A stretch of DNA of 64,000 nucleotides, from the NCBI GenBank assembly GCA_050329975.1, contig JBHJOG010000207.1, forward strand, positions 1 to 64,000, read 5' to 3'. Position numbers and translations under genes: made by a program. Under the pieces are notes generated by a model that saw nothing but the letters and a program-made list of their open reading frames with translations, was not told the DNA's origin and did no database searches. Every line of letters starts with the position of its first letter. The first letter of the stretch is position 1. Source of the DNA: CALKHQ01 sp050329975 (GTDB lineage: Bacteria > Pseudomonadota > Alphaproteobacteria > CALKHQ01). Below are positions 43,478 to 51,754 of this stretch, piece by piece.

Positions 43478-44658
43478 TGACGCCGGAGCCCCTCATCCGC
43501 TCCACGGCCGCCGCCGCGCCCGCGGGCGAACGGACCCGGGTACTTCTGGTCGACGACTCCACGGTCTACCGAAGCCTGGTCCGCCGCGAACTGGTGAAGT
43601 GCCCCGACATCGAGATCGTCGGCAGCTGCGGCGACGGCAAGTCGGCGATCCGCGCGGTCCAGGCAACCGCTGCCGATGTGGTCGTGCTCGACATCGAGAT
43701 GCCGATCATGGATGGGCTTACGGCGTTGCCCCAGTTGATCGCCGCGCGGCCGTCGGTGAAGGTGATCATGGCGTCGACCCTGACGGTGCGCAATGCCGAT
43801 ATCAGCATGCGCGCGCTGCAGATGGGCGCCGCGGAAACGGTCGCCAAGCCCACCACCGCCAATCTTACCAACGACGCCGACCGGTTCATCCAGGAGCTGA
43901 TCCGCAAGATCCGCGCCCTCGGCGAGGCGGCGCGCCGCAGCGAGAGCCGGCTGGCGCGTCGCGCTGCGCCGGCCGTCCCGGGAGAGGCGGCGCCCGCGCG
44001 CCGGCCGGGTCCATCAAGCGGGCCGGCCGCGGCCGCACCGATCGAGATCAGCCTTCGCCCTGCGCCGACGCGCGCGCCCGAGCTGATCGCCATCGGCAGT
44101 TCCACCGGGGGGCCGAAGGCGCTGATGTCGATGCTGACGGACCTGGTGAAGTCGGTGAAGACGCCGATCATCGTCACCCAGCACATGCCGGCGACGTTCA
44201 CCGCCATCCTGGCCGAGCATATCGCGCGTGCGACCGGCCGGCCCACGGTCGAGGCGACCGAAGGCATGACGCTCGAGCCGGAGCGGATCTACGTCGCCCC
44301 CGGCGACTACCACATGACCGTCCGGCGCGAATCGCGGACGCTGGTGAAACTGCATCTCGACCAGAACCCGCCGGAGAACTTCTGCCGTCCGTCGGTGGAC
44401 CCGATGCTGCGGTCCGTGGCGACCTGCTACGGTGCCACGGTGCTCGCGATCATCCTGACCGGCATGGGGCAGGACGGCGCGCAGGGCGCCAAGGCGCTGG
44501 TCGCCGCCGGCGGAGCCGTGGTCGCCCAGGATCAGGCGACCAGCGTGGTCTGGGGCATGCCCCAGGCGGCGGCGAAAGCCGGCGTCTGCAGCGCAGTGCT
44601 CCCGCTGGACGAGATAGCTCCCTATGTAAGCAGGCTTGCAATGAGGCACGCGGCATGA
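43477..44658 (+). CDS. cheB: chemoreceptor methylesterase CheB
   Basis: This 393-residue enzyme removes methyl groups from chemoreceptors. The receiver has Asp72 in VVLDIEMPIMDG. A Pro/Ala-rich linker (about 150-200) leads to the catalytic domain with Ser in IGSSTGGPKAL, His in VTQHMPATF and Asp in LTGMGQDGA. Length is normal. One-base and four-base overlaps join it to cheY and cheR. It opposes CheR in adaptation. Confidence 0.95.
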   Translation: MTPEPLIRSTAAAAPAGERTRVLLVDDSTVYRSLVRRELVKCPDIEIVGSCGDGKSAIRAVQATAADVVVLDIEMPIMDGLTALPQLIAARPSVKVIMASTLTVRNADISMRALQMGAAETVAKPTTANLTNDADRFIQELIRKIRALGEAARRSESRLARRAAPAVPGEAAPARRPGPSSGPAAAAPIEISLRPAPTRAPELIAIGSSTGGPKALMSMLTDLVKSVKTPIIVTQHMPATFTAILAEHIARATGRPTVEATEGMTLEPERIYVAPGDYHMTVRRESRTLVKLHLDQNPPENFCRPSVDPMLRSVATCYGATVLAIILTGMGQDGAQGAKALVAAGGAVVAQDQATSVVWGMPQAAAKAGVCSAVLPLDEIAPYVSRLAMRHAA

Positions 44659-45515
44659 ATACCGAGGACTTCGAACTCATCACCTCATTGCTGAAGAAGC
44701 GCAGCGGCCTGGTGCTGACGCGCGACAAGATGTACCTGCTCGAGAGCCGCCTGACGCCGGTCGCGCGCGCATTCGGGCTCGGCGGCCTGCCGGGTCTGAT
44801 CGACGCCATTCGCAAGCGTCCGGATCCGAAGCTGATCGACGAGGTGGTCGACGCCATGACCACCAACGAGTCCTTCTTCTTCCGTGACATCAAGCCGTTC
44901 GACCAGTTTCGCGACCATGTGCTGCCTACGTTGCTGAAGTCGCGCGCCGCCCAGAAGTCGATCCGGATCTGGAGCGCGGCCTGTTCCAGCGGCCAGGAAG
45001 CCTATTCGCTCTGCATGATCCTGAAAGAGCACGCGGCCAAGCTGGCCGGCTGGAAGGTTGAGATCGTCGGCACCGACATCTCGCGCGAAATGCTGACGAA
45101 GGCCCGGCGGGGCGTGTATTCGCAGTTCGAGGTCCAGCGCGGCCTGCCGATCGCCAATCTGGTCAAGTTCTTCGGTCAGGAGGGCGACAAGTGGACCATC
45201 TCCGCCGAGCTGCGTGCCATGGTGCAGTTCCGCGAGTTCAACCTGCTGGACGATCCGCGCGGACTCGGCATGTTCGACGTGGTGTTCTGCCGCAACGTTC
45301 TGATCTACTTCGACCAGGAGACCAAGGCCAAGGTCCTGCATGCGATCGGTGGGGTGTTGAGGCCGGACGGCTTCCTCTATCTCGGGGGTGCGGAGACCGT
45401 GCTCGGGGTGACCGACCGCTTCGCCCCGATGGCGGGCATGCGCGGCATCTACGGGCATGTGGCTCGCGAGCTGGCGCCGCGTGAGGCGAGTGCCCCGATT
45501 CGGGCCGCCGTCTGA
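44655..45515 (+). CDS. cheR: chemoreceptor methyltransferase CheR
   Basis: This 286-residue enzyme methylates receptor glutamates with S-adenosylmethionine. The N-terminal helical domain is followed by the SAM-binding motif IWSAACSSGQEAYSL, VGTDISREML and FCRNVLIYFD. Its ATG overlaps the cheB stop in ATGA. It is the last gene of the che operon, 31 bases before a strong terminator. Confidence 0.95.
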   Translation: MNTEDFELITSLLKKRSGLVLTRDKMYLLESRLTPVARAFGLGGLPGLIDAIRKRPDPKLIDEVVDAMTTNESFFFRDIKPFDQFRDHVLPTLLKSRAAQKSIRIWSAACSSGQEAYSLCMILKEHAAKLAGWKVEIVGTDISREMLTKARRGVYSQFEVQRGLPIANLVKFFGQEGDKWTISAELRAMVQFREFNLLDDPRGLGMFDVVFCRNVLIYFDQETKAKVLHAIGGVLRPDGFLYLGGAETVLGVTDRFAPMAGMRGIYGHVARELAPREASAPIRAAV

Positions 45516-45546
45516 GTCAGCCCAGGTCGCGCCCGGACAATACAGC

Positions 45547-45576
45547 AAAAAACCGCCGGGGGACCGGCGGTTTTTT
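45547..45576. terminator. bidirectional intrinsic terminator between cheR and ctrA
   Basis: CCGCCGG and CCGGCGG form a perfect stem with a four-base loop, flanked by AAAAAA on the left and TTTTTT on the right. The hairpin therefore has a U-tract in both transcripts. It ends the che operon on one side and ctrA on the other. Confidence 0.92.
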
Positions 45577-45633
45577 CTTGGGTCGCGCATGAGCCGGCCC
45601 GCGCCAAGCGGCGGGGCCGGCGGATCGGAACCG

Positions 45634-46398
45634 TCAGCCGGCGTGGGCGAAGGATACGTAGCCGTCGTCGTCGTGGCCGACCGGGACGCCGGCACCGGCC
45701 GGGCGTCGCTCGCCGCCTTCGGCCTGGGGATCGCGCAGTACATAGCCGCGGCCCCAGACGGTCTCGATGTAGTTGGAGCCGCCGGTGGCGGTCGACAGCT
45801 TCTTGCGCAGCTTGCAGACGAACACGTCGATGATCTTCAGCTCCGGTTCGTCGATGCCGCCATAGAGGTGGTTGAGGAACATCTCCTTGGTCAGCGTCGT
45901 CCCCTTGCGCAGGCTCAGCAGCTCGAGGATGCCGTATTCCTTGCCGGTCAGGTGCAGCGGCTTGCCCTCGACCTCGACCGTATGGGCGTCGAGGTTCACG
46001 GCCAGCTTGCCGGTGCGGATGACGGATTCGGCGTGGCCCTTGGACCGGCGGATGATGGCGTGGATTCGCGCGATCAGTTCGGCCTTGTCGAAAGGCTTGG
46101 TCAGATAGTCGTCGGCGCCGAAGCCCAGGCCCTTGACCTTGTTGTTCGGCTCGTTGAGGCCGGACAGGATCAGGATTGGAGTCTGCACCCGCGCCGCGCG
46201 CAGCCGGCGGAGCACCTCGTAGCCGTCGATGTCAGGGAGCAGCAGGTCGAGAACGATGATGTCGTAGTCGTAGAGCTTTCCGATCTCCAGGCCATCCTCG
46301 CCCAGGTCGGTCATGTCGACGACAAAGCCTTCGGATTGCAGCATCATCTGGATGCTTCGTGCAATCGGAGTATCGTCTTCTACCAACAAAACCCGCAT
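45634..46398 (-). CDS. ctrA: cell-cycle response regulator CtrA
   Basis: This 254-residue OmpR-type master regulator has a receiver with VLLVEDD at the N-terminus and Asp51 in IIVLDLLLPDIDG, at the position known from Caulobacter. The winged-helix domain contains the CtrA-typical GKEYGILELLSLRKGTTLTKEMFLNHLYGG. In this order it controls division, motility and replication genes. GGGAG lies eight bases before the start and overlaps a GAGTC (CcrM-type GANTC) site. It is transcribed away from fliI through a shared control region and stops at a terminator shared with cheR. Confidence 0.96.
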   Translation of the reverse strand: MRVLLVEDDTPIARSIQMMLQSEGFVVDMTDLGEDGLEIGKLYDYDIIVLDLLLPDIDGYEVLRRLRAARVQTPILILSGLNEPNNKVKGLGFGADDYLTKPFDKAELIARIHAIIRRSKGHAESVIRTGKLAVNLDAHTVEVEGKPLHLTGKEYGILELLSLRKGTTLTKEMFLNHLYGGIDEPELKIIDVFVCKLRKKLSTATGGSNYIETVWGRGYVLRDPQAEGGERRPAGAGVPVGHDDDGYVSFAHAG

Positions 46399-46467
46399 GT
46401 TCGACTCCCGCTTGAATGCATTGTGCGGTCGGCCGTGGGGATCGCCGCCGCGGTCGGTTGCATCTGA

Positions 46468-46497
46468 TTAACATTAACTTTCTCACCCATTCGTTAA
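46468..46497. promoter_or_regulatory. TTAA cluster in ctrA-fliI intergenic region
   Basis: Three TTAA half-sites occur at 46468-46471, 46474-46477 and 46494-46497 in an otherwise GC-rich stretch about 75-100 bases upstream of ctrA. None has the seven-base spacing of a full CtrA site, so only half-site binding is suggested. A GANTC site lies at 46403-46407. Confidence 0.35.
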
Positions 46498-46566
46498 GCA
46501 AGGGTAAACGCTCCGATTGTCGGTGGGGGGTTCATTCACAATTAATGGAACGGCACCGGCATGTGA

Positions 46567-46581
46567 TTTACGCCGGCTTAA
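46567..46581 (+). promoter_or_regulatory. candidate CtrA box upstream of fliI
   Basis: TTTA-CGCCGGC-TTAA matches the CtrA consensus TTAA-N7-TTAA at seven of eight positions, with exact spacing, 55 bases upstream of the fliI start. Given ctrA next door, CtrA control of fliIJ is plausible. Confidence 0.5.
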
Positions 46582-46636
46582 TCCCCGCCGCCTAACATCC
46601 CTGGACCCGCTCGCATCGCAGAAGGCGACGCCGCAT

Positions 46637-47986
46637 ATGCCCGTTCTCGTCGACACCCTGGTCAGGGAGGTTTCTGCCATCCCGAACCCGCAGATCTTCG
46701 GGCGGGTGACCGCAGCCCAGGGCATGCTGATCGAGGTCGGCGGCGCCCACCGCGCGATGTCGGTCGGCGATCGCTGCCGCATCCGCACGCGCAGCCGCGC
46801 GCCATTGCGCTGCGAGGTGGTCGGCTTTCACAAGGACAGAGCGATCGTGATGCCGTTCGGCCCGGCCGAGGGTATCGGACTCGGCTGCCGGGTCGAGCTC
46901 AGCGGCGCCGCGGCCTATGTCCATCCGGGGCGGGGCTGGCTCGGTCGCGTGATCAACGCGCTCGGCGAGCCGATCGACGGCAAGGGCCCGCTGCCGCACG
47001 GCCCACGCGGCTACGAGATCAGGGCGATGCCCCCTGCCGCCCACACGCGCGAGCGCGTCGGCGCGAAGATCGACCTCGGGGTCAGAGCGCTCAACAGCTT
47101 CGTCACCTGCTGCCGCGGCCAGCGCATGGGCATCTTTGCCGGCTCCGGCGTGGGCAAGTCGGTGCTGATGTCGATGCTGGCGCGCTACACCGCCTGCGAC
47201 GTCTCGGTCATTGCGCTCGTCGGCGAGCGCGGGCGCGAGGTGCAGGAGTTCATCGAGGACGACCTGGGGCCGGAAGGCCTGGCGCGCAGCGTCGTGGTGG
47301 TCGCAACCTCCGACGAGCCGCCCCTGATGCGCCGGCAGGCTGCCCAGCTTGCGCTGTCGGTGGCCGAATGCTTCCGGGATGAGGGCAAGGACGTGCTCTG
47401 CCTCATGGACAGCGTCACCCGCTACGCCATGGCGCTGCGCGAGATCGGGCTTTCGGCCGGCGAGCCGCCTACGACACGCGGCTATCCGCCATCGGTGTTC
47501 GCGGAATTGCCGAAGCTCCTGGAGCGCGCCGGGCCGGGAGCTGCCGGCCAGGGCAGCATCACCGGGCTGTTCACCGTACTGGTCGAGGGCGACGATCACA
47601 ACGAGCCGATCTCGGATGCCGTTCGCGGTATCCTGGACGGCCACATCGTGATGGAGCGCGCCATCGCGGAGCGCGGCCGCTATCCGGCGATCAACGTGCT
47701 GCGATCGATCTCCCGGACCATGCCGCAGTGCAACAGCCGCGAAGAGATGGCGCTGGTGCTGACCGCGCGTCGTCTGCTGTCGACCTATGGAGACATGGAG
47801 GAGTTGATCAGGCTCGGCGCCTATCGTCCGGGGAGCAACCCGGAGGTCGACGAGGCGATCGCGGTGCAGCCGCAGCTCGAGGCCTTTCTTAACCAGATGA
47901 AAAGCGAACACTCCGATTTTGCCGAAACCTACGCCCAACTCGCCGCGATTCTCGGCGAAGCCCCCCCGACAGGACAATCTGGATGA
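46637..47986 (+). CDS. fliI: flagellar export ATPase FliI
   Basis: This 449-residue F1-beta-like ATPase helps energise flagellar type III export. It has Walker A GSGVGKSVLMSMLARY, ALVGERGREVQEF, Walker B in VLCLMDSVTRYAMALREIG and the family loop GYPPSVFAELPKLLERAG. The ATG at 46637 fits the family length; the frame stays open 40 codons further upstream. Its stop overlaps the fliJ start in ATGA. Confidence 0.95.
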   Translation: MPVLVDTLVREVSAIPNPQIFGRVTAAQGMLIEVGGAHRAMSVGDRCRIRTRSRAPLRCEVVGFHKDRAIVMPFGPAEGIGLGCRVELSGAAAYVHPGRGWLGRVINALGEPIDGKGPLPHGPRGYEIRAMPPAAHTRERVGAKIDLGVRALNSFVTCCRGQRMGIFAGSGVGKSVLMSMLARYTACDVSVIALVGERGREVQEFIEDDLGPEGLARSVVVVATSDEPPLMRRQAAQLALSVAECFRDEGKDVLCLMDSVTRYAMALREIGLSAGEPPTTRGYPPSVFAELPKLLERAGPGAAGQGSITGLFTVLVEGDDHNEPISDAVRGILDGHIVMERAIAERGRYPAINVLRSISRTMPQCNSREEMALVLTARRLLSTYGDMEELIRLGAYRPGSNPEVDEAIAVQPQLEAFLNQMKSEHSDFAETYAQLAAILGEAPPTGQSG

Positions 47987-48411
47987 AAAGCCTCGATAGC
48001 CTGATTCGCCTGCAGAAGTGGCAGCTCGACGAGAAGCGTCGGCAGCTCGGCGACCTGCGCCGGATGCATGCCGACTTGGCCGCGGCGATTGCGCGCCTCG
48101 AAGAAGACATCGCCAACGAGGCCGTGCTGGCCCGCAAGGACCAGTCGCTCGGCGCCACGTTCGGCGCGTTCGCGCAGGCCGCCGAGGAGCGCAAGCAGAA
48201 GCTCGTCGGCTCCCTGCGCGAGCTCGACAGCCAGATCGACCTCGTCGAGCACGAGATCGGTGCCGCCTTCACCGAACTGAAGAAGGTCGAACTGATCAAG
48301 GATAGCCGCGAGGCGCGGATTCGTCAGAGCAGCGCCCGCCGCAGCCAGGCGACCCTCGACGAGATCGGCTCGATCATGGCCCGTCGCCGGCAGGCCGGCG
48401 AAAGCTCCTGA
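47983..48411 (+). CDS. fliJ: flagellar export chaperone FliJ
   Basis: This 142-residue, highly charged, coiled-coil protein (heptad-rich from RLQKWQLDEKRRQLGDL through IDLVEHEIGAAF) is the FliI partner and escorts substrates to the export gate. Identification rests on size, coiled coil and its position in a four-base overlap after fliI. It ends four bases from the convergent FliK-like gene. Confidence 0.9.
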   Translation: MKSLDSLIRLQKWQLDEKRRQLGDLRRMHADLAAAIARLEEDIANEAVLARKDQSLGATFGAFAQAAEERKQKLVGSLRELDSQIDLVEHEIGAAFTELKKVELIKDSREARIRQSSARRSQATLDEIGSIMARRRQAGESS

Positions 48412-48415
48412 CGGC

Positions 48416-49924
48416 CTACACCGTCACGTCGGGATGCACCTGCTCGGCCCGCACCGCTGGTGCCGTGAGGTCCGGCTGCTCGACGAAGCGAATATGGCCC
48501 TTCAGGCCCATTGCCGCGATCGTGTCGCCGAACAGCGCCTCGATCTCAGCCCGGGACTCGGCGCCGAATGCGGTGCGACTGATCAGCAGCAGGTCTAGCC
48601 GGCCGGTTCCCGCGAGGCCGTCGAGCCGGACCGGGCCGAGCCTGGAGAATCCGAAGTCGATCTGGAATCGAGCCCGGTCGTCTTCGCCGCCCTCGTCCTG
48701 CCCGTCATCGGGCTCCTGCCATGCAACCCTGAGCGGCTGCCAGCCGTGGGCGGTCGCGATCGGCAGGTAGAGCGCCCGCCAGAGTTCGCTGCCGGCGGAG
48801 GCGGCCTCGGTCTCCAGGCGCGACCCGCGCTGGGAGAGTGCCTCGGCGAGACGCTTGAGCAGGCTGTCGCGTCCCTGTTTCTGCATCGCCTGCTGTGCGT
48901 CCTGGCCCACCAGGGCACCGACGCCGCCTCCCTGCAAGGCGGCCATCAGGAACAGGGTCGACGACCCCAGCTTGGGGCCCATCCGTGGCAGCCGGGCGTC
49001 GACGGCAGCGGCCAGCGACGGCTGGGCGACGAGCGCCGCCATCATCTCGTCGAGCAAGCCCCCCAGTTGCGCGATCGATGGAGCCGGCGGTCCGACGCTT
49101 CGGGCTGTCGCCAGCACCTCCAGCCGAAGCCTGGCGCCGTCCGGCAGGTCGCCGCGATCCAGCACCAGCGTGCCGTTGGCAAAGTTCAGCACCGGCTGGC
49201 CCAGGGCGGCCCGGCCGCTCACGGTCGCCTCGAACGGTGCCGGCACGGTCAGCGACGGGGGCTGAGCGGTACCCGGCCGGGCGGTTGCCTGGCTTCCGCC
49301 CAACAGGGGCTGGATCGCCGGCTCGATCGCCAGGATCCGCACGGTGACCGTCGTCGGGCCGATGGCGGGAAGAGTGGGGCCGGCCGGCGGCGGTTGCGCT
49401 GCGGCGTTCGATGGCGCCGTCTGGGCGGCGGGCAACAGTCGCGCCTGCACCACGTCGCCGGCGGCCAGCGTCGGGATGGCATGGCCAGTTGCCGGCGCGG
49501 ACGCGCCGGCGGTGCCGGTTGCAGGCTGGGTCTGCGGGGGCAGCAGGCGCACGACTCCCCCGGTATCCACCGCGAGCCGCAGCGAGGCGCCGGGCTCGGT
49601 GGTCAGGCCGGGCGCCGTCACCAGGATTCGTCCCAGCGCCGTCTCCAGGCGAATCGTGTCCGCAGCCTGGGTTGCGACCACCCGCGCCGCGAGCGTCACC
49701 GGCGCAGGCAGGCTGCGCAGATCGACCGAGGATTCGCTGACGGTGACCCGGGTTCCGCTCTCGGCCGTCGTCGACGGCGCCGGTTGCTGCCTGGGCGCTT
49801 CCTGGGTCCCGGTCGCGGTCGAGGGGGACGGGGCTGCCGGCGCCGCCCTGCCGCTCTCGGAAGCCGCAGGCAGAGGCCGCGCGACGACCGCCGTCACCGG
49901 GGCGACGACGGGAACTTCAACCAT
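48416..49924 (-). CDS. FliK-like protein, putative hook-length-type C-terminal domain
   Basis: This 502-residue protein is Ala/Pro/Thr-rich for its first 220 residues. Its C-terminal half ends in a domain (IDFGFSRLGPVRLDGLAG, then LDLLLISRTAFGAESRAEIE) that resembles the FliK C-terminal fold. It is the last gene of the fliF-flhG operon, overlapping flhG by eight bases. A second, more canonical FliK is encoded at 61987-63471, so this may be a divergent paralogue or an unrelated flagellar protein of similar composition. I am only moderately sure. Confidence 0.6.
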   Translation of the reverse strand: MVEVPVVAPVTAVVARPLPAASESGRAAPAAPSPSTATGTQEAPRQQPAPSTTAESGTRVTVSESSVDLRSLPAPVTLAARVVATQAADTIRLETALGRILVTAPGLTTEPGASLRLAVDTGGVVRLLPPQTQPATGTAGASAPATGHAIPTLAAGDVVQARLLPAAQTAPSNAAAQPPPAGPTLPAIGPTTVTVRILAIEPAIQPLLGGSQATARPGTAQPPSLTVPAPFEATVSGRAALGQPVLNFANGTLVLDRGDLPDGARLRLEVLATARSVGPPAPSIAQLGGLLDEMMAALVAQPSLAAAVDARLPRMGPKLGSSTLFLMAALQGGGVGALVGQDAQQAMQKQGRDSLLKRLAEALSQRGSRLETEAASAGSELWRALYLPIATAHGWQPLRVAWQEPDDGQDEGGEDDRARFQIDFGFSRLGPVRLDGLAGTGRLDLLLISRTAFGAESRAEIEALFGDTIAAMGLKGHIRFVEQPDLTAPAVRAEQVHPDVTV

Positions 49925-50717
49925 TTGTCCGAACCAGCATGTCGCCGATGATGGCGGCGATCGCCTCCACGTCCGCGCCTGCCGGCGAGCCGGGGTGGCA
50001 GGTCAGGGTCGGCGTCTGCCGCCGAATGCTGTCCTTGACCCGGGAATCACGCCGGACAATGCCGAGCAGCGGCGGGCTGAACTTGAGGAAGGATTCGCAG
50101 GCGCGTCGCATTGCGCCGTAGGTGCGCTCGCCCTCCTTGAGGCTGTCGGCCATGTTGACCACGATCTCGAAGCTGAGCTGCGGGTAGCGCGCGCGGGCGA
50201 CCTTGATGAAGGCGTAGCCGTCGGTGAGCGAGGTCGGCTCGTCGGTGATGAGCACGATGCAGCGGCCGGCAGCGCCCGCCAGCCGCATCACCGAATCCTC
50301 AATGCCGGCGCCGAGATCGAGCACGATCGCGTCGTAGGTCGGAGCCAGATCGAACAGCTCGTCGGTCAACGTTCCCAGCTGGGACTGGCTCATCCGGCCG
50401 AGCGCGCCGGACCCGGACCGGCCGGCGATCACGTCGAAGCGCCCGTCGCCTGCCTTGCAGATCACGTCGCGCAGCGGCACCCCGTCGATCACGGCGCGCG
50501 CTATGTCCTGGTCCGGCATCAGGCCGAGCTGGACGTCGACATTGGCCAGGCCCATGTCGGCATCGAACAGCAGGGCCCTGCGCCGCTTCAGCCCGAGGGC
50601 GTGGGCCAGCGTCACCGAGAACCAGGTCTTGCCGACCCCGCCCTTGCCGGACGCGACCGCGATGATCCTGCCGGGGGACAGCAACGGCATGGCCTGTGCC
50701 CGTTCAGCCGGTGTCAT
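49917..50717 (-). CDS. flhG: flagellar number regulator FlhG (MinD-like ATPase)
   Basis: This 266-residue ParA/MinD-family ATPase restrains flagellar number, usually with FlhF. It has the deviant Walker A GKGGVGKTWFSV, VDVQLGLMPDQDI after FDADMGLAN, and DLGAGIEDSVM. The ATG at 50717 overlaps the flhF stop in ATGA and has AGGAG eight bases upstream. It lies between flhF and the FliK-like gene. Confidence 0.9.
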   Translation of the reverse strand: MTPAERAQAMPLLSPGRIIAVASGKGGVGKTWFSVTLAHALGLKRRRALLFDADMGLANVDVQLGLMPDQDIARAVIDGVPLRDVICKAGDGRFDVIAGRSGSGALGRMSQSQLGTLTDELFDLAPTYDAIVLDLGAGIEDSVMRLAGAAGRCIVLITDEPTSLTDGYAFIKVARARYPQLSFEIVVNMADSLKEGERTYGAMRRACESFLKFSPPLLGIVRRDSRVKDSIRRQTPTLTCHPGSPAGADVEAIAAIIGDMLVRTNG

Positions 50718-51751
50718 GCGCATTGCTCCTCTGATCCGTCGTTCCATCGATGCTCGGCGCTGCCTCCGCTCTTGGTCATCAGCAGGCGGGCGAGGCTGGC
50801 CGGGGTCACCGGCCGAAGGCCGTTGCCGAGGCGCGGCGAGATCCCGACGCCGGAGAGCTTCAGATGGCCGCCATTGCCGCGGACCGCCGCCGCCGTCACC
50901 AGGCTGCCGAGCCGGCGGGCGGCATCGACCCGGCTTATGATGAGATGGGTGGCCCCGATCTCGGCGAAGGCCAGCGCCGTGTCCGCCGCCTCGAGCGGAT
51001 CGCCGCCTGCCGGGAGCACCAGCACCCCGTGGCCGCGCACGCCGGCGATCAGGGCTGCGGCACGCGCCATGTCGTCAGGCTCGAACGGGTTGGCGCCGGC
51101 GGTGTCGACGATGGCGAGCACGGTTCGCCCGGCCGCCTCGTGCGCGGCGCGGCGCGTGCGCCAGCCTGCGGCCAGCGTCGCCGAGTTCTCCGCGCTCTCC
51201 ACCGCGAGCCCCATGTGCTTGGCCAGCCCGGCGAGCTGTGCGAGCGCCCCGGTCTTCACCGTGTCCGCCGCCATCAGGTCCACGGCGACCCCGCCCATCA
51301 TCGCGTGGGCGGCGAGCTTGGCGGCGGTGGTGGTCTTGCCGGCACCGGGCGGACCCACCAGCACGATCGGGCGCAGGCTGGGCCGGAACGGGGCGCCGCC
51401 GAAGCGCAGCCGCGTCTCGAACAAGGCCGCCATCGCCATCTCCGGCTGCAGGTCGCGGTGAGCGGCCGCGCCGGCGACGAACTGGCGGGCCAGGGCCTCC
51501 GGCACCCCATGGCCGGCGAGCGCAGTGCCGATGACCTCCTCGACCGACGGACCCGCAGGCGCCGTCGGGAGGGTCTCGAAGTCCTCCTCGTCGTCGTAGC
51601 CGGGCGCCGGCGGCTCGCAGGCCGCGATCACCTTGACCATGCCGTCGCGACGGCTCTCGCTGGAGACGATGATCGCATCGTCCCCCATCTCCTCGCGGAT
51701 CAGCCCCAGCGCCTGGGGCATGTCCTGGGCGATGTAGGTCTTGATCCGCAT
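50714..51751 (-). CDS. flhF: flagellar placement GTPase FlhF
   Basis: This 345-residue SRP-family GTPase helps place the flagellum at the pole. The N-terminal MRIKTYIAQDMPQALGLIRE is typical, and the G domain has GPPGAGKTTTAAKLA and IVDTAGANPFEPDD, with a diverged TKxD region (SRVDAARRLG). It lies three bases after flhA and is coupled to flhG. The presence of FlhF and FlhG fits a polar flagellum. Confidence 0.92.
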   Translation of the reverse strand: MRIKTYIAQDMPQALGLIREEMGDDAIIVSSESRRDGMVKVIAACEPPAPGYDDEEDFETLPTAPAGPSVEEVIGTALAGHGVPEALARQFVAGAAAHRDLQPEMAMAALFETRLRFGGAPFRPSLRPIVLVGPPGAGKTTTAAKLAAHAMMGGVAVDLMAADTVKTGALAQLAGLAKHMGLAVESAENSATLAAGWRTRRAAHEAAGRTVLAIVDTAGANPFEPDDMARAAALIAGVRGHGVLVLPAGGDPLEAADTALAFAEIGATHLIISRVDAARRLGSLVTAAAVRGNGGHLKLSGVGISPRLGNGLRPVTPASLARLLMTKSGGSAEHRWNDGSEEQCA

Positions 51752-51754
51752 CGC

